Origin: Hyphomicrobiaceae bacterium
GTDB taxonomy: Bacteria; Pseudomonadota; Alphaproteobacteria; Rhizobiales; Hyphomicrobiaceae
Assembly: GCA_016793635.1 (NCBI GenBank)
Contig: JAEUMD010000011.1
Coordinates: 434,001-498,000 of the forward strand
Direction of reading: 5' to 3'
DNA length: 64,000 bases
Shown here in pieces: positions 56,002 to 64,000 of this stretch. Under the pieces are notes generated by a model. That model did not search any database. It was not told the DNA's origin and worked only from the letters and a program-made list of their open reading frames with translations. The stretch's first letter is position 1. Each line of letters opens with the position of its first letter. The translations under genes were made by a program, and so were the position numbers.

Positions 56002-58008
56002 ATGCAACTCCGCCGTTCCGCCCGACGCTCTCTTGCAGCCTTCCCTCGGAGCGGAGCGGCGTTCGCGGGCGGCCTGTTGCTCCTGCCGACGTTCATTGCC
56101 GGTGGCGCGGCGGCCGAAACACCTCCGCCAGCTCCGAGTCAGGTCGTCGTCGTACTCGACGGCTCAGGCTCCATGTGGGGGGGGCTCGGTGATGGCGCCA
56201 GCAAGCTCGCCACCGTGCGCGCGTCGCTCGAAAAGGGCTTACCCCAGCTCGCCGGCCGGTTTCCGATCGGCCTCGCAACCTTTGGGCCGGGCTGCCGATC
56301 GAGCGAAATGATCGTGCCCCCGGGCCATGGCAGCGCCGACCGCATCCTGCTGCCGCTGCAACGGTTCAATCCGCGCGGCAAAGGCCCCCTCGTCGCCGGC
56401 CTCGAAACCGCGGCTCAATCGTTCGCCGCAGGCACCAAGGGCCACATCATCCTGTTCCACGACGGATTGGACAACTGCGGCCAGAATGCCTGCGCCGCCG
56501 CAGAGGCGCTCAAAAAGAGCCATCCGGGTGTCGCGGTGCATACTGTTTCGCTGGCGCTCGAAGCCGCCGAGCAACAGGCCATCGCCTGCCTTGCGCGTGC
56601 CACCGGCGGGCGTGCCGTCGCCGTCGCCGACACGGCACGCCTCGAGGCCGCGGTCACAGAGCTTGCCGCGCTGATCGCCGGCAAGGGTGTCGATCCGATC
56701 GCGGCGCCTGCTCCCGTGGCGCCGACACCCGCACCAGCCCCCAATCCTCAAGGCCCGCCGCGCCTCGCCGCCAGCGCCCGCCTGGCCGCCGGAACGCCAC
56801 CGGTGACGATGCCGCTCGCTTGGCGCGTCGTCGATGTCGAATCGGGCACGGTGGTGAGCGAAACCGTTGCCGCGTCGCTTTCGGTGCCGGCAAAGCCCGG
56901 TCGCGTCCGCGTGGAAGCGGTGGCTGGCAAGATCGCCGTACAGCAGGAGGTCGAAATTGCGGCCACCGGAACGACCACGGCGAGCCTCGTACTGGGAGCG
57001 GGCCTCGCACGGTTCGAGACCGGCGCTAGGAAGCTCGCCAACGAGGCCGACGAGCCACTGATCCGGCTCGACCGGCTGGCCGAAGGGCGACGCGGGGGCG
57101 AGCGTCAGGGCATCGCAACCCCGCTCTGGATCGCGCGCGGCACGGCCGCCGAGGCTTTGCTCCCACCCGGGAGCTACCGCGCCGTCGCCGAGTTCGGTCT
57201 CGCCCGCGCGGAAACCGACATCACCGTCACGGCCGGCAGCGAAACGAGCGTCGCCCTGCCGCTCGAAGCCGGGCGGCTGGAGCTTTCGACCAGCGGCTGG
57301 CCCACCGACCAAGTTGTCTATACGCTCGCGGTCAACGATCCCTCCCGACCGAGCGGACAGCGCGTGATCGCGCGGACTGCTCACCCCAATCCCGCGTTCG
57401 TGCTCTCGACGGGCAGCTATCTGGTGACCGCAAGCATCGGTGGCGCCGAGCTGCGCCGTGTCCTCGCTGTGCGCCAGGGCGAGGTGACGCGGGAAGGCTT
57501 TGCGAGCGAGCTCGGCCGCCTCACCATCTCGACCACCGTCAATACGCGCAAGCCCGACGGCGACCACCCCGTTATGCTCTCGCTGAAACCTGTCGGTGGC
57601 GCGCCTGGCTTCCAGGGCGATCCCTACGGGCGGACCGTGCCTCCCGGCCGGACCATCGCGGTCGAGCCGGGCCGATACCGTCTTACCGCGCGGCTCGGAC
57701 CAGCGGGACCGGCGGCGGAGCGCGACATCGAGGTTGCCGCCGGCCAGGAAGCCTCGTTCCTGATCGACATCCCGGCCGCCGAATTGCAGATCACCGGAGC
57801 GCCGATGAGCGGCGACGTTTCCGCAGCGCTCTGTGAGCTGCGCAACGCCGCCAACGTGCGTGTCTGGCGCGGCATCGAGACGACGGCGCGGGTGGCTGTC
57901 TCGCCCGGCCGGTATACGCTGCGCTGCGGATCCGGCGTGCTACGGCGCGAGGCCGCGGTCGCGTTGGCTGCGGGCGAACGAAAGACGGTTTCGCCCACGG
58001 CACCCTAA
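56002..58008 (+). CDS. Exported von Willebrand A protein with beta-sandwich repeats
   Basis: A 668-residue protein. A signal peptide (about 1-38) is followed by a VWA domain (about 46-235) with the intact metal-ion site VLDGSGSMWG. Residues about 240-660 hold repeated beta-sandwich segments with the recurring form 'GRYRLTARLG' / 'GSYLVTASIGGAE' / 'GSYRAVAEFG', separated by Glu/Thr-rich turns. Likely periplasmic or surface-exposed. The following gene shares these segments. Function unknown; a binding or scaffold role is inferred. Confidence 0.8.
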   Translation: MQLRRSARRSLAAFPRSGAAFAGGLLLLPTFIAGGAAAETPPPAPSQVVVVLDGSGSMWGGLGDGASKLATVRASLEKGLPQLAGRFPIGLATFGPGCRSSEMIVPPGHGSADRILLPLQRFNPRGKGPLVAGLETAAQSFAAGTKGHIILFHDGLDNCGQNACAAAEALKKSHPGVAVHTVSLALEAAEQQAIACLARATGGRAVAVADTARLEAAVTELAALIAGKGVDPIAAPAPVAPTPAPAPNPQGPPRLAASARLAAGTPPVTMPLAWRVVDVESGTVVSETVAASLSVPAKPGRVRVEAVAGKIAVQQEVEIAATGTTTASLVLGAGLARFETGARKLANEADEPLIRLDRLAEGRRGGERQGIATPLWIARGTAAEALLPPGSYRAVAEFGLARAETDITVTAGSETSVALPLEAGRLELSTSGWPTDQVVYTLAVNDPSRPSGQRVIARTAHPNPAFVLSTGSYLVTASIGGAELRRVLAVRQGEVTREGFASELGRLTISTTVNTRKPDGDHPVMLSLKPVGGAPGFQGDPYGRTVPPGRTIAVEPGRYRLTARLGPAGPAAERDIEVAAGQEASFLIDIPAAELQITGAPMSGDVSAALCELRNAANVRVWRGIETTARVAVSPGRYTLRCGSGVLRREAAVALAAGERKTVSPTAP

Positions 58009-58354
58009 GATCTTGTTTGAGAATGCTTTGGACGACTTTGATGAAGCGCGAATGCCATGCGATCAAGGTCAATGGCACCCTTGAGTTTTGGCAGGGCGGG
58101 CATCGGATCACAGGCAGCGTGGGCCATCCCTGCGTCGATGACGAATTCGGGTAGGGACGACAGACTCCCGGGCGGACAAGACTGGCCGCTGCCAGCCATC
58201 ATCACGTTCTCGCCCGATTTGCCGGGTTGGCGTAGACATGGCGCGGTGGGAGACGCCGTCGCGGACGTCAGCGATGCCTGAAGGGCGGCGCGATGGCACG
58301 GGCGCGGTTTTGACGAACGGGACACACCACGATCGTGCCGCAGGAGCCTATACG
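58009..58354. other. Gap with a possible degraded small gene at 58023-58154
   Basis: Between the two exported-protein genes. A 43-codon frame at 58023-58154 has balanced residue use (for example FWQGGHRITGSVGHPC). It stops at a TAG, and similar coding-like sequence seems to continue in another frame to about 58280, so a frameshifted remnant is possible. No known protein is recognised. Confidence 0.3.
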
Positions 58355-59395
58355 ATGAGCCACGCTGCCAACCTGCCGTACACACCTTTGCGCCTCCGCC
58401 CCACCGCACACCTGCGGCATCGGGCCTTCGCTCACGCTTGGCAGGTGTGTGCTGCGCTCGTTCTCGTCACCGCCCAAGCCAAGGCCCCGCGTGCGGAAGA
58501 GCCCCACGGCAAGCCACCTGCCGGGTGGGAGTCCAACCTCAACCTGCTCGAGTCGATCGCACCCGCCGACAGCACGACGACCGTGACCAAGCAGAAGCCG
58601 ACAGAGCCGCGCGACGCGATGGGAATGGCCGCCGACGGGCGCTCGCAGATCCGCCTCGTCGCACTCCTCACCGCCGATGGCCAGCGGATCGACAAGGACA
58701 TCGTTTGGCGGGTGTTCGAGCCAAGCACCAACCCTGGCACGCCCGGCAAGCTCGTGAACACCTTGCGCGAGGGCTCGCCGACGGTGCGGCTCGCACCCGG
58801 AGCCTATGTGGTCAATGCCGCCTTCGGGCGCGCCCACATCACCCGCAAGATCACGGTCGGCACCGGCGTCGAAACGACCGAACCGTTCGTGCTCAACGCC
58901 GGGGGCTTGCGCGTTCAAGTCGGAGGGTCGACCAAGCTCGACGCGAGCAAGGTGCACTACGATATCTTGTCGGACGAGCGCGACCAGTCGGGCAGCCGTT
59001 CGAGCGTGATGTCACGCGCGCGGCCAGGCGTCGTCGTCCGGCTCAACTCGGGCATCTACCGCATCGTCTCTACCTATGGTGACGCCAACGCCACCGTCGA
59101 GTCCGATATCACCGTCGAGGCCGGCAAGTTGACCGAGGTGACGGTGACGCACCGCCCTGCCCGCGTCACGCTGAAACTGGTGACGCGCCAGGGTGGCGAA
59201 GCCTTGCCCGACACCAACTGGACGCTGCTGACCATGGACGGCCGGACGGTGAAGGAGAGTGTCGGCGCGCTGCCGACCCACTTCATCGCGCCGGGCTCCT
59301 ATCTGGCAGTCGCCAAATCGCAGGGCAACGTCTTCCGGCGCGAGTTCGCCGTGCGCGCCGACGAAGTCACAGAGGTCGAAGTCGTGCGCCAGTGA
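58355..59395 (+). CDS. Exported beta-sandwich repeat protein, companion of the VWA protein
   Basis: A 346-residue protein with an N-terminal signal region (about 20-45). It has at least three segments like those in the VWA protein: 'GAYVVNAAFGRAHITRKITV', 'GIYRIVSTYGDANATVES' and 'GSYLAVAKSQGNVFRREF', each about 80 residues apart. No catalytic motif is visible. Its spacing behind the VWA gene on the same strand and the shared repeats indicate a common function, perhaps a periplasmic complex. The ATG at 58355 is chosen; an upstream ATG at 58238 is less likely. Confidence 0.7.
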   Translation: MSHAANLPYTPLRLRPTAHLRHRAFAHAWQVCAALVLVTAQAKAPRAEEPHGKPPAGWESNLNLLESIAPADSTTTVTKQKPTEPRDAMGMAADGRSQIRLVALLTADGQRIDKDIVWRVFEPSTNPGTPGKLVNTLREGSPTVRLAPGAYVVNAAFGRAHITRKITVGTGVETTEPFVLNAGGLRVQVGGSTKLDASKVHYDILSDERDQSGSRSSVMSRARPGVVVRLNSGIYRIVSTYGDANATVESDITVEAGKLTEVTVTHRPARVTLKLVTRQGGEALPDTNWTLLTMDGRTVKESVGALPTHFIAPGSYLAVAKSQGNVFRREFAVRADEVTEVEVVRQ

Positions 59396-59418
59396 AGCGC
59401 GAACACGGCGCCTTCGGC

Positions 59419-60153
59419 TCAGAAATCGTTCAGCACCCAGTCCGTCGGGCAGCCAGCCGCAATCATCCGCTTGTCCGCCTCGTCGAGGTCAGCCTTGCGG
59501 CTCTCGTCCCAATAGATCTGGCGAGCAATCTGCCAGTGCTCGCAGGCTGTGGTCATGTCACCCCGCGACGCGACACGATCGCCGAGTTCGAGCCGGGCGG
59601 AAGCATGGATCGCCGTATCACCGAACTGGCTCGCCGCCACGATGGCGCGACGGAGCTGGCGCTCGATGTCGTCTCCCGACGAGTTCTCCTCGATCATACG
59701 GCGGGCGAGATCGAGTGAGATACGGGCGATGGCGGCGTTGTCGAATGCCGCCTCGGCGGCATTAAGCTGGGAGCGGAGCTGCGGTATCGATAGTCGTGGC
59801 CGCGTTTCGACAACGGCCGGCTTTGGCGCGGCGGGCGTAGGTGCGTGTGTTGGCGAAGCGGCCGGCGCCGCGGCCGCCGTCGCGGGTGGCGGCTCGGCGC
59901 GCGCGGGCCGCGGAGGCGCTGGCGGCACTGCCGGTTCGGGAGTCCGCGGTGTTGAGGATTGCACCGGCGATGGCACCGTTCCGCCCGATGCCTCGGCCGA
60001 TGCACGATCGCTGACGTGATCCGACCGCGGCGACGCCTTGCGCGCCGGGTCGCGCAACGCGAACACGACGGCGATGAACAATAGCAGGAACGGCGCGAGG
60101 ATCGCGCTCCAGCCGGCCGCTCCCTGCAGATCGATCAGCGTCGTCAATGGCAT
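59419..60153 (-). CDS. Proline-rich membrane-anchored TPR-like protein
   Basis: A 244-residue protein with one N-terminal membrane helix (about 15-34), a long Pro/Ala-rich linker (about 55-120) and a helical domain (about 123-230; LRSQLNAAEAAFDNAAIARISLDLARRMIEE). This could span the envelope with the helical part in the periplasm. It converges with the repeat-protein gene across 23 bases and lies 69 bases after aapJ on the same strand. It may belong with the VWA set. Not recognised. Confidence 0.65.
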   Translation of the reverse strand: MPLTTLIDLQGAAGWSAILAPFLLLFIAVVFALRDPARKASPRSDHVSDRASAEASGGTVPSPVQSSTPRTPEPAVPPAPPRPARAEPPPATAAAAPAASPTHAPTPAAPKPAVVETRPRLSIPQLRSQLNAAEAAFDNAAIARISLDLARRMIEENSSGDDIERQLRRAIVAASQFGDTAIHASARLELGDRVASRGDMTTACEHWQIARQIYWDESRKADLDEADKRMIAAGCPTDWVLNDF

Positions 60154-60222
60154 GGTCGCCCCCGTGGCCGTCCGTTTTCGCCGTCTCGGCCGCAGCGGCC
60201 CCCCGACGCGTCCGTCAAACGG

Positions 60223-61257
60223 CTAGCGCATCGGAACCGCGTACATCAATCCACCTTGCGACCAAATTCGATTCTGCCCCCGCGGCATGGCGAGTGCAGA
60301 CCCCAAGCCGAGCGTGCGCTCGTAGACCTCGCCGTAGCTTCCCACCTGCCGCACGACGCGATAGGCCCATCCCTCATCGAGCCCGAGCGCGGCACCCAGG
60401 TTCGAGCCAATGCCGAGGAAACGGCGCACGTCCTCGTGCTGTGTCTGACGGCGGGCGTCGACATTGTCGCTGGTGATCTGCAATTCCTCGGCTTCGATCA
60501 GCGCCGAGATCACCCACCGCACCACGGCGAACCAGCGGTCGTCGCCGACCCGCACGACGGGACCTCTCGGCTCCTTGCTGATGATCTCCGGCAGCAGCAT
60601 ATGGTCGCCCGGCGTGTCGAGAGCCGCGCGCACAGCCGCCAACGCCGATAGGTCCGCCGAGATCGCGGTGCAGCCTCCAGCGGCATACGTTGCGACCATA
60701 TCGCTCCAGCGCTCCGACGTGACCAGCTGATGGCGCATGCGCTGGCGCGCGAAGAATGCCTCCGCGGCCTCGACCGCGCGCGTGCCGGATGCAACGCAGA
60801 TCGAGGCACCGCTGAGCTCGAGTGCACTCGCCAATCCATGATGACGGGTCACCATGAAACCCTGACCATCGAACAGCAAGGCATCGACGAAGCGGACCTG
60901 CAGCTCCGTGTCCCGGCTGAGCGTCCAAGACGCCGTCGCCGAAAGGAGGTCGATTTCGCCGGCTGCGAGCGCCCGCAACCCTTCCGCGCTGCCGAGGGGC
61001 CGCAGAACGACGAGGCTTGCATCCCCGAGCACCGCCGCAGCAACGGCGCGGCAGAACTCGACGTCGAGACCGGCCCAAACCTCCGGCTTCTTCTGCATCG
61101 CGAAGCCCGGCACCTCGTCGCTGATGCCACAGATCAGTTGATTGCGCGCCTTGACGCTTTCGAGCGTCGCCGACATCGCCGGCCCCATGACGCCCAGCGC
61201 GCCAAAGGCGAAAGACAGGACGAGCACCAGGACATGAGGCAACACCAACCGGCCCAT
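60223..61257 (-). CDS. aapJ: Periplasmic amino-acid-binding protein, AapJ-like
   Basis: A 344-residue solute-binding protein with a signal peptide (about 1-30, ending MSATLE). It has the amino-acid ABC-transporter fold: LICGISDEVPGFAMQ, VWAGLDVEFCRAVAAAVLGD, GEIDLLSATASWTLSRD and EIISKEPRGPVVRVGDDRW. This fits the general L-amino-acid binding protein AapJ. The permease and ATPase genes (aapQMP) do not follow; instead a TPR-like protein does, so it is an orphan binding protein or has moved. Divergent from metC, the neighbour often found beside aap genes in rhizobia. Confidence 0.85.
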   Translation of the reverse strand: MGRLVLPHVLVLVLSFAFGALGVMGPAMSATLESVKARNQLICGISDEVPGFAMQKKPEVWAGLDVEFCRAVAAAVLGDASLVVLRPLGSAEGLRALAAGEIDLLSATASWTLSRDTELQVRFVDALLFDGQGFMVTRHHGLASALELSGASICVASGTRAVEAAEAFFARQRMRHQLVTSERWSDMVATYAAGGCTAISADLSALAAVRAALDTPGDHMLLPEIISKEPRGPVVRVGDDRWFAVVRWVISALIEAEELQITSDNVDARRQTQHEDVRRFLGIGSNLGAALGLDEGWAYRVVRQVGSYGEVYERTLGLGSALAMPRGQNRIWSQGGLMYAVPMR

Positions 61258-61573
61258 CGAAACTGCGAGAACTGAAGATCGCGCGCCCTGGTTCCTGGCT
61301 GGGATGTATGGAGCCGATGAACCCGACGCTGTCAAAGTTGGTGGCACTGTCAAATTCTCGTCGAACGAGCGGCGTGGTACGTCGGGCGCAAAGGCCCCTA
61401 CGTCGTCGGACAGTGTTGCTGTCCGCAATCGTGCTAATGAGGGCTGACGATGGCCGGTTGTCTCGCGCGCAGACTTGGCCGGTCCGGAAGCGGCGGTCAA
61501 GCCCTTGACCCCGGCGCGGATATGCGTCACAGGCGCCCTTCCACGGCATCGGCGAACAGCCCCCGAGGACCAG
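61258..61573. other. Divergent region between aapJ and metC
   Basis: A 316-base promoter region. I looked for a SAM-II riboswitch, which sometimes precedes methionine genes in this group, and saw no convincing pseudoknot. No other structure was found. Confidence 0.4.
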
Positions 61574-62746
61574 ATGACGACGAAAAGCAAATTCGACGAT
61601 GCGACGGGCGCCGTGCATCTCGGACGCGATCCACACGCCAATTCCGGGTTCGTCAACCCGCCCGTCTTCCGCGGATCGACGGTGCTGTTCCCGACACTCG
61701 CCGCCCTCAAGGCACGCTCGCAGCCCTTTACCTACGGACGACGGGCGACCCCGACGACCGTCGCGCTGACCGACGCCCTCGCCGCACTCGATGGAGCGGC
61801 CGCGAGCGTGCTCACTTGCTCGGGCCTCCAGGCGGTGACGGCGGCCCTGCTCGCGTTCGTTCGCGCGGGCGACAGCATTCTGATGGTCGATACCGTCTAT
61901 CAGCCGACGCGCAAATTCTGCGACACCACGCTGAAGACCATGGGCGTCGAGACGATCTACTACGACCCGCTGATCGGCGCCGGCATCGCCGGCCTGATCC
62001 GTCCCGACACGCGGCTGGTATTCACCGAGAGCCCCGGATCGCAGACGTTCGAGATGCAGGACATCCCAGCGATCGCCGCGGTGACGCGCGAAAAGGGCAT
62101 CTGGCTCCTGATGGACAATACCTGGGCGAGCCCGCTTCTCTTCAAGCCGCTCGCGCACGGCGTCGATGTCTCGATCCAGGCGGCGACGAAATACATCGTC
62201 GGCCATGCCGACGCGATGCTGGGTGTCATCTCGGGCAACGAGCGCGCGGCACCCCACCTCGATCGCGTAAAGGAGGCGTTCGGCCTCTGCCCAGGATCGG
62301 AGGAAACCTACCTCGGCCTGCGCGGCTTAAGAACGCTCGACGTTCGCCTTCGCCGTCACCACACCTCCGGCATCGAGATCGCTGAGTGGCTCGCCCAACG
62401 CCCAGAGGTCGCGCGCGTCATCCATCCGGCGCTGCCGAGCCATCCGGGTCACGCGGTCTGGAAACGTGACTTCAATGGCGCATCGGGGCTGTTTGCGTTC
62501 ACGTTGAATCCCGTGCCGGAGGCTGCGCTCGCCGCGTTCGTCGATCACCTCGAACTGTTCGGGATGGGCTTTTCCTGGGGCGGCTATGAGAGCCTCATCC
62601 TGCCGTTCGATCCGCGCAGCTACCGCTCCGCGACGACGTGGAGTGAGCCCGGGCCGGCGCTGCGCATCCACATCGGTCTCGAAACAGTGGAGGATCTGAA
62701 GCGCGACCTCGCCGCCGGTTTCGACCGGCTCAACGCGGCGCGCTGA
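61574..62746 (+). CDS. metC: Cystathionine beta-lyase
   Basis: A 390-residue PLP enzyme of the Cys/Met metabolism family, cleaving cystathionine to homocysteine for methionine synthesis. The PLP lysine is K206 in AATKYIVGHAD. Other signatures are YGRRATPTTVALTDALAALDG, FTESPGSQTFEMQDI and FLMDNTW-type (LLMDNTW). The start at 61574 follows the CGAGGACC site and excludes upstream Arg-rich codons. MetC and its relatives are hard to separate without a search, but length and motifs favour cystathionine beta-lyase. Confidence 0.9.
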   Translation: MTTKSKFDDATGAVHLGRDPHANSGFVNPPVFRGSTVLFPTLAALKARSQPFTYGRRATPTTVALTDALAALDGAAASVLTCSGLQAVTAALLAFVRAGDSILMVDTVYQPTRKFCDTTLKTMGVETIYYDPLIGAGIAGLIRPDTRLVFTESPGSQTFEMQDIPAIAAVTREKGIWLLMDNTWASPLLFKPLAHGVDVSIQAATKYIVGHADAMLGVISGNERAAPHLDRVKEAFGLCPGSEETYLGLRGLRTLDVRLRRHHTSGIEIAEWLAQRPEVARVIHPALPSHPGHAVWKRDFNGASGLFAFTLNPVPEAALAAFVDHLELFGMGFSWGGYESLILPFDPRSYRSATTWSEPGPALRIHIGLETVEDLKRDLAAGFDRLNAAR

Positions 62747-62777
62747 TACGTGAGATGAGCCGCCCCGCGCGCCGCGC

Positions 62778-63542
62778 TCATCCCGCGCCGGTGAGCAGCC
62801 TGTTGAACTCTGCCACTGCAATCTCGACGGCATTGGCGATGAGCCCAGCGACCTCGGGCATCGCACCGATGGCACCGGTATAGGCGACAGGGCCTACCGC
62901 CGCCGCCATGGCGTCAGGCACGTCTTCGCCTGCATGCAATCCGTCGCCGTTGAAGAAGCCGACGATCACCGTCGGCGTCGAGTCCGCGGGGATGACGTCG
63001 TCCAGGAACGGTGCCTCTTCGAGATAAGCCGTGACCACGGTAGCAAATCGCGCCATTGCCCTAAGCTCCGCACCGACCGCCTCGGTTGCCTCAGCCGATG
63101 CACGAGACACCTTCGAGCCGTGACCAACGAGAAGCAGGCGGCAGGCCCCCGGTGCGTTACCGAGCTCGGCCTCGGCCACGGCAATCGCCTTGCGCATGAC
63201 AAGCGCCGGCAATCCAGCGTCCGCCCCGAGTGGAGCGAGCACGCGGCAGCGTCCGGCATAGCCCGCGTCGGCGATGCGCTTGGGAATCTTGGTGCCGACG
63301 AAAAACCCAGCCGCCATGAAATACGGATAGACCAGGATGCGATGCGCGCCGCTGTTCGCGACCTGTGCGAGCGCCGCCTCGATGGTCGGCAGGCCGCTCA
63401 ACACTCCGGCGGCAACAGGCGTCCCCGGCAGCGCGGCACCGACCGCCTTCGCGTGACCACGAAGGATGGCGTTGGAAAAATCGCGCCCGCGCTCGCCGTG
63501 TCCGACGACAATTACACCGACCTGTCTCGGCAACGTTGTCAT
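62778..63542 (-). CDS. cbiX: CbiX-like sirohydrochlorin cobalto/ferrochelatase
   Basis: A 254-residue protein with two similar halves, as in long CbiX proteins. The first metal-binding His is in VVGHGERG, and the second half has VGHGSKVSR. Additional segments are VYPYFMAAGFFVGTKIPKRI and VIVGFFNGDGLHAGEDVPDAM. CbiX inserts cobalt (or iron) into sirohydrochlorin. No other cobalamin genes are in the window. Start placed at 63542. Confidence 0.85.
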   Translation of the reverse strand: MTTLPRQVGVIVVGHGERGRDFSNAILRGHAKAVGAALPGTPVAAGVLSGLPTIEAALAQVANSGAHRILVYPYFMAAGFFVGTKIPKRIADAGYAGRCRVLAPLGADAGLPALVMRKAIAVAEAELGNAPGACRLLLVGHGSKVSRASAEATEAVGAELRAMARFATVVTAYLEEAPFLDDVIPADSTPTVIVGFFNGDGLHAGEDVPDAMAAAVGPVAYTGAIGAMPEVAGLIANAVEIAVAEFNRLLTGAG

Positions 63543-64000
63543 TGCGTCCTTCTCGACTTCCCCGCCTCGGCCATCCAGCGCTGAGCCCATAACGGTATTT
63601 CAACCCCGATGTCCGGGCCCTCAAGCGTTCGCCCATCTCGCAGCGGCATACTGGGCCCGGCTCGATCAAGTGTCTCTACGGCAGCGGCGGGGGCTGCGGA
63701 TCCCTGGAGAATAGATGTCGGCACTCTGGGCGTAGTGTGCAACCGTCCGGCGTCGATTGAAACGCGGTGGATGCGACGTCCCCATGACAGGTCGGCGCAA
63801 AAACGAAAAACATGCCGTTTACGTCAACGTCAACTGGGTCTAGTGTCACGCCCGGTCGGGGAGTGGTGACAGTTCTGGCCCATTGTGCTCCCCGCACGCT
63901 GTTGCGCCGTTCAATCGACAGCGTGATGTCCAGAAGCGGTGGCGAAATCGGAATTGGGGCGAGGTTGCGGACAGGTCCGGCGATCACGGCAGCGGCCATG
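63543..64000. other. Right edge; no supported gene
   Basis: A minus-strand frame (63676-63999) runs to the window edge and might be the end of a gene that starts outside, but its composition is unremarkable and no domain is recognised. I leave it uncalled. Confidence 0.35.

Noticed and set aside
61258-61573. SAM-II riboswitch before metC
   Set aside because: I could not find the conserved pseudoknot elements; a covariance search would decide.

Overview
The window is high-G+C alphaproteobacterial DNA, most likely order Hyphomicrobiales (Rhizobiales). Supporting this are the chromosomal run gyrA / coaD / two cyclophilins / queA / tgt, a metC gene divergent from an aapJ-type binding protein, Tad-pilus genes of the cpaC/cpaD type, a FixK-style TTGA-N6-TCAA site, and CTAG-bounded intergenic palindromes. 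No tRNA, rRNA or CRISPR array was seen. I do not assign a genus.

Region 1 (1-13,110) is accessory DNA: an integrative element or prophage remnant that is already under way at base 1. It holds a terminase-small-subunit-like gene, a tape-measure gene, a membrane protein with a cytoplasmic DNA-binding-like tail, a small helix-turn-helix regulator, a tyrosine integrase, several orphan small or secreted proteins, and a compact PD-(D/E)xK-nuclease-like / ParA / small-protein cassette. Four copies of the palindrome GCACAnnGTGC flank the regulator and precede the integrase; they look like its operators. The right side is followed by a cluster of four CTAG-ended palindromes (13,404-13,702).

Region 2 (14-33 kb) is ordinary chromosome: a CDF exporter, a PRC-barrel protein, gyrA, an FNR/FixK-type regulator, an ompW-like porin with a perfect FixK/FNR box upstream, a thioredoxin-like protein, coaD, two cyclophilins, a DUF423-like protein, queA, and a tgt whose usual zinc site is degenerate. 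A second membrane protein of the same build as the one in the element lies at 28,379-29,737. Its tail looks like the winged helix of P4-type primases.

Region 3 (33-41 kb) has an isolated Tad-pilus module (cpaC-cpaD, tadG), an acyl-CoA/ACP synthetase-like ligase and a BT1-family transporter.

Region 4 (41.3-53.8 kb) is the main system: a rearranged Pel-type exopolysaccharide locus. A tightly overlapping minus-strand operon encodes a PelA that keeps the deacetylase but lacks the usual N-terminal hydrolase, a short TPR-only PelB-like protein, a PelD that ends after its GAF domain with no degenerate GGDEF domain, then PelE-, PelF- and PelG-like proteins. No PelC is present. Facing it, and ending 13 bp from pelG, are three consecutive GH114/PelA-hydrolase-like proteins: one membrane-anchored, one exported, one without a signal. 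They may supply in trans the hydrolase activity that PelA has lost.

Region 5 (54-64 kb) carries cutA, nadK, a YdjA-type nitroreductase, a two-gene set of exported proteins (a VWA protein and a companion sharing similar beta-sandwich segments), a proline-rich TPR-like membrane protein, aapJ divergent from metC, and a CbiX-like chelatase.
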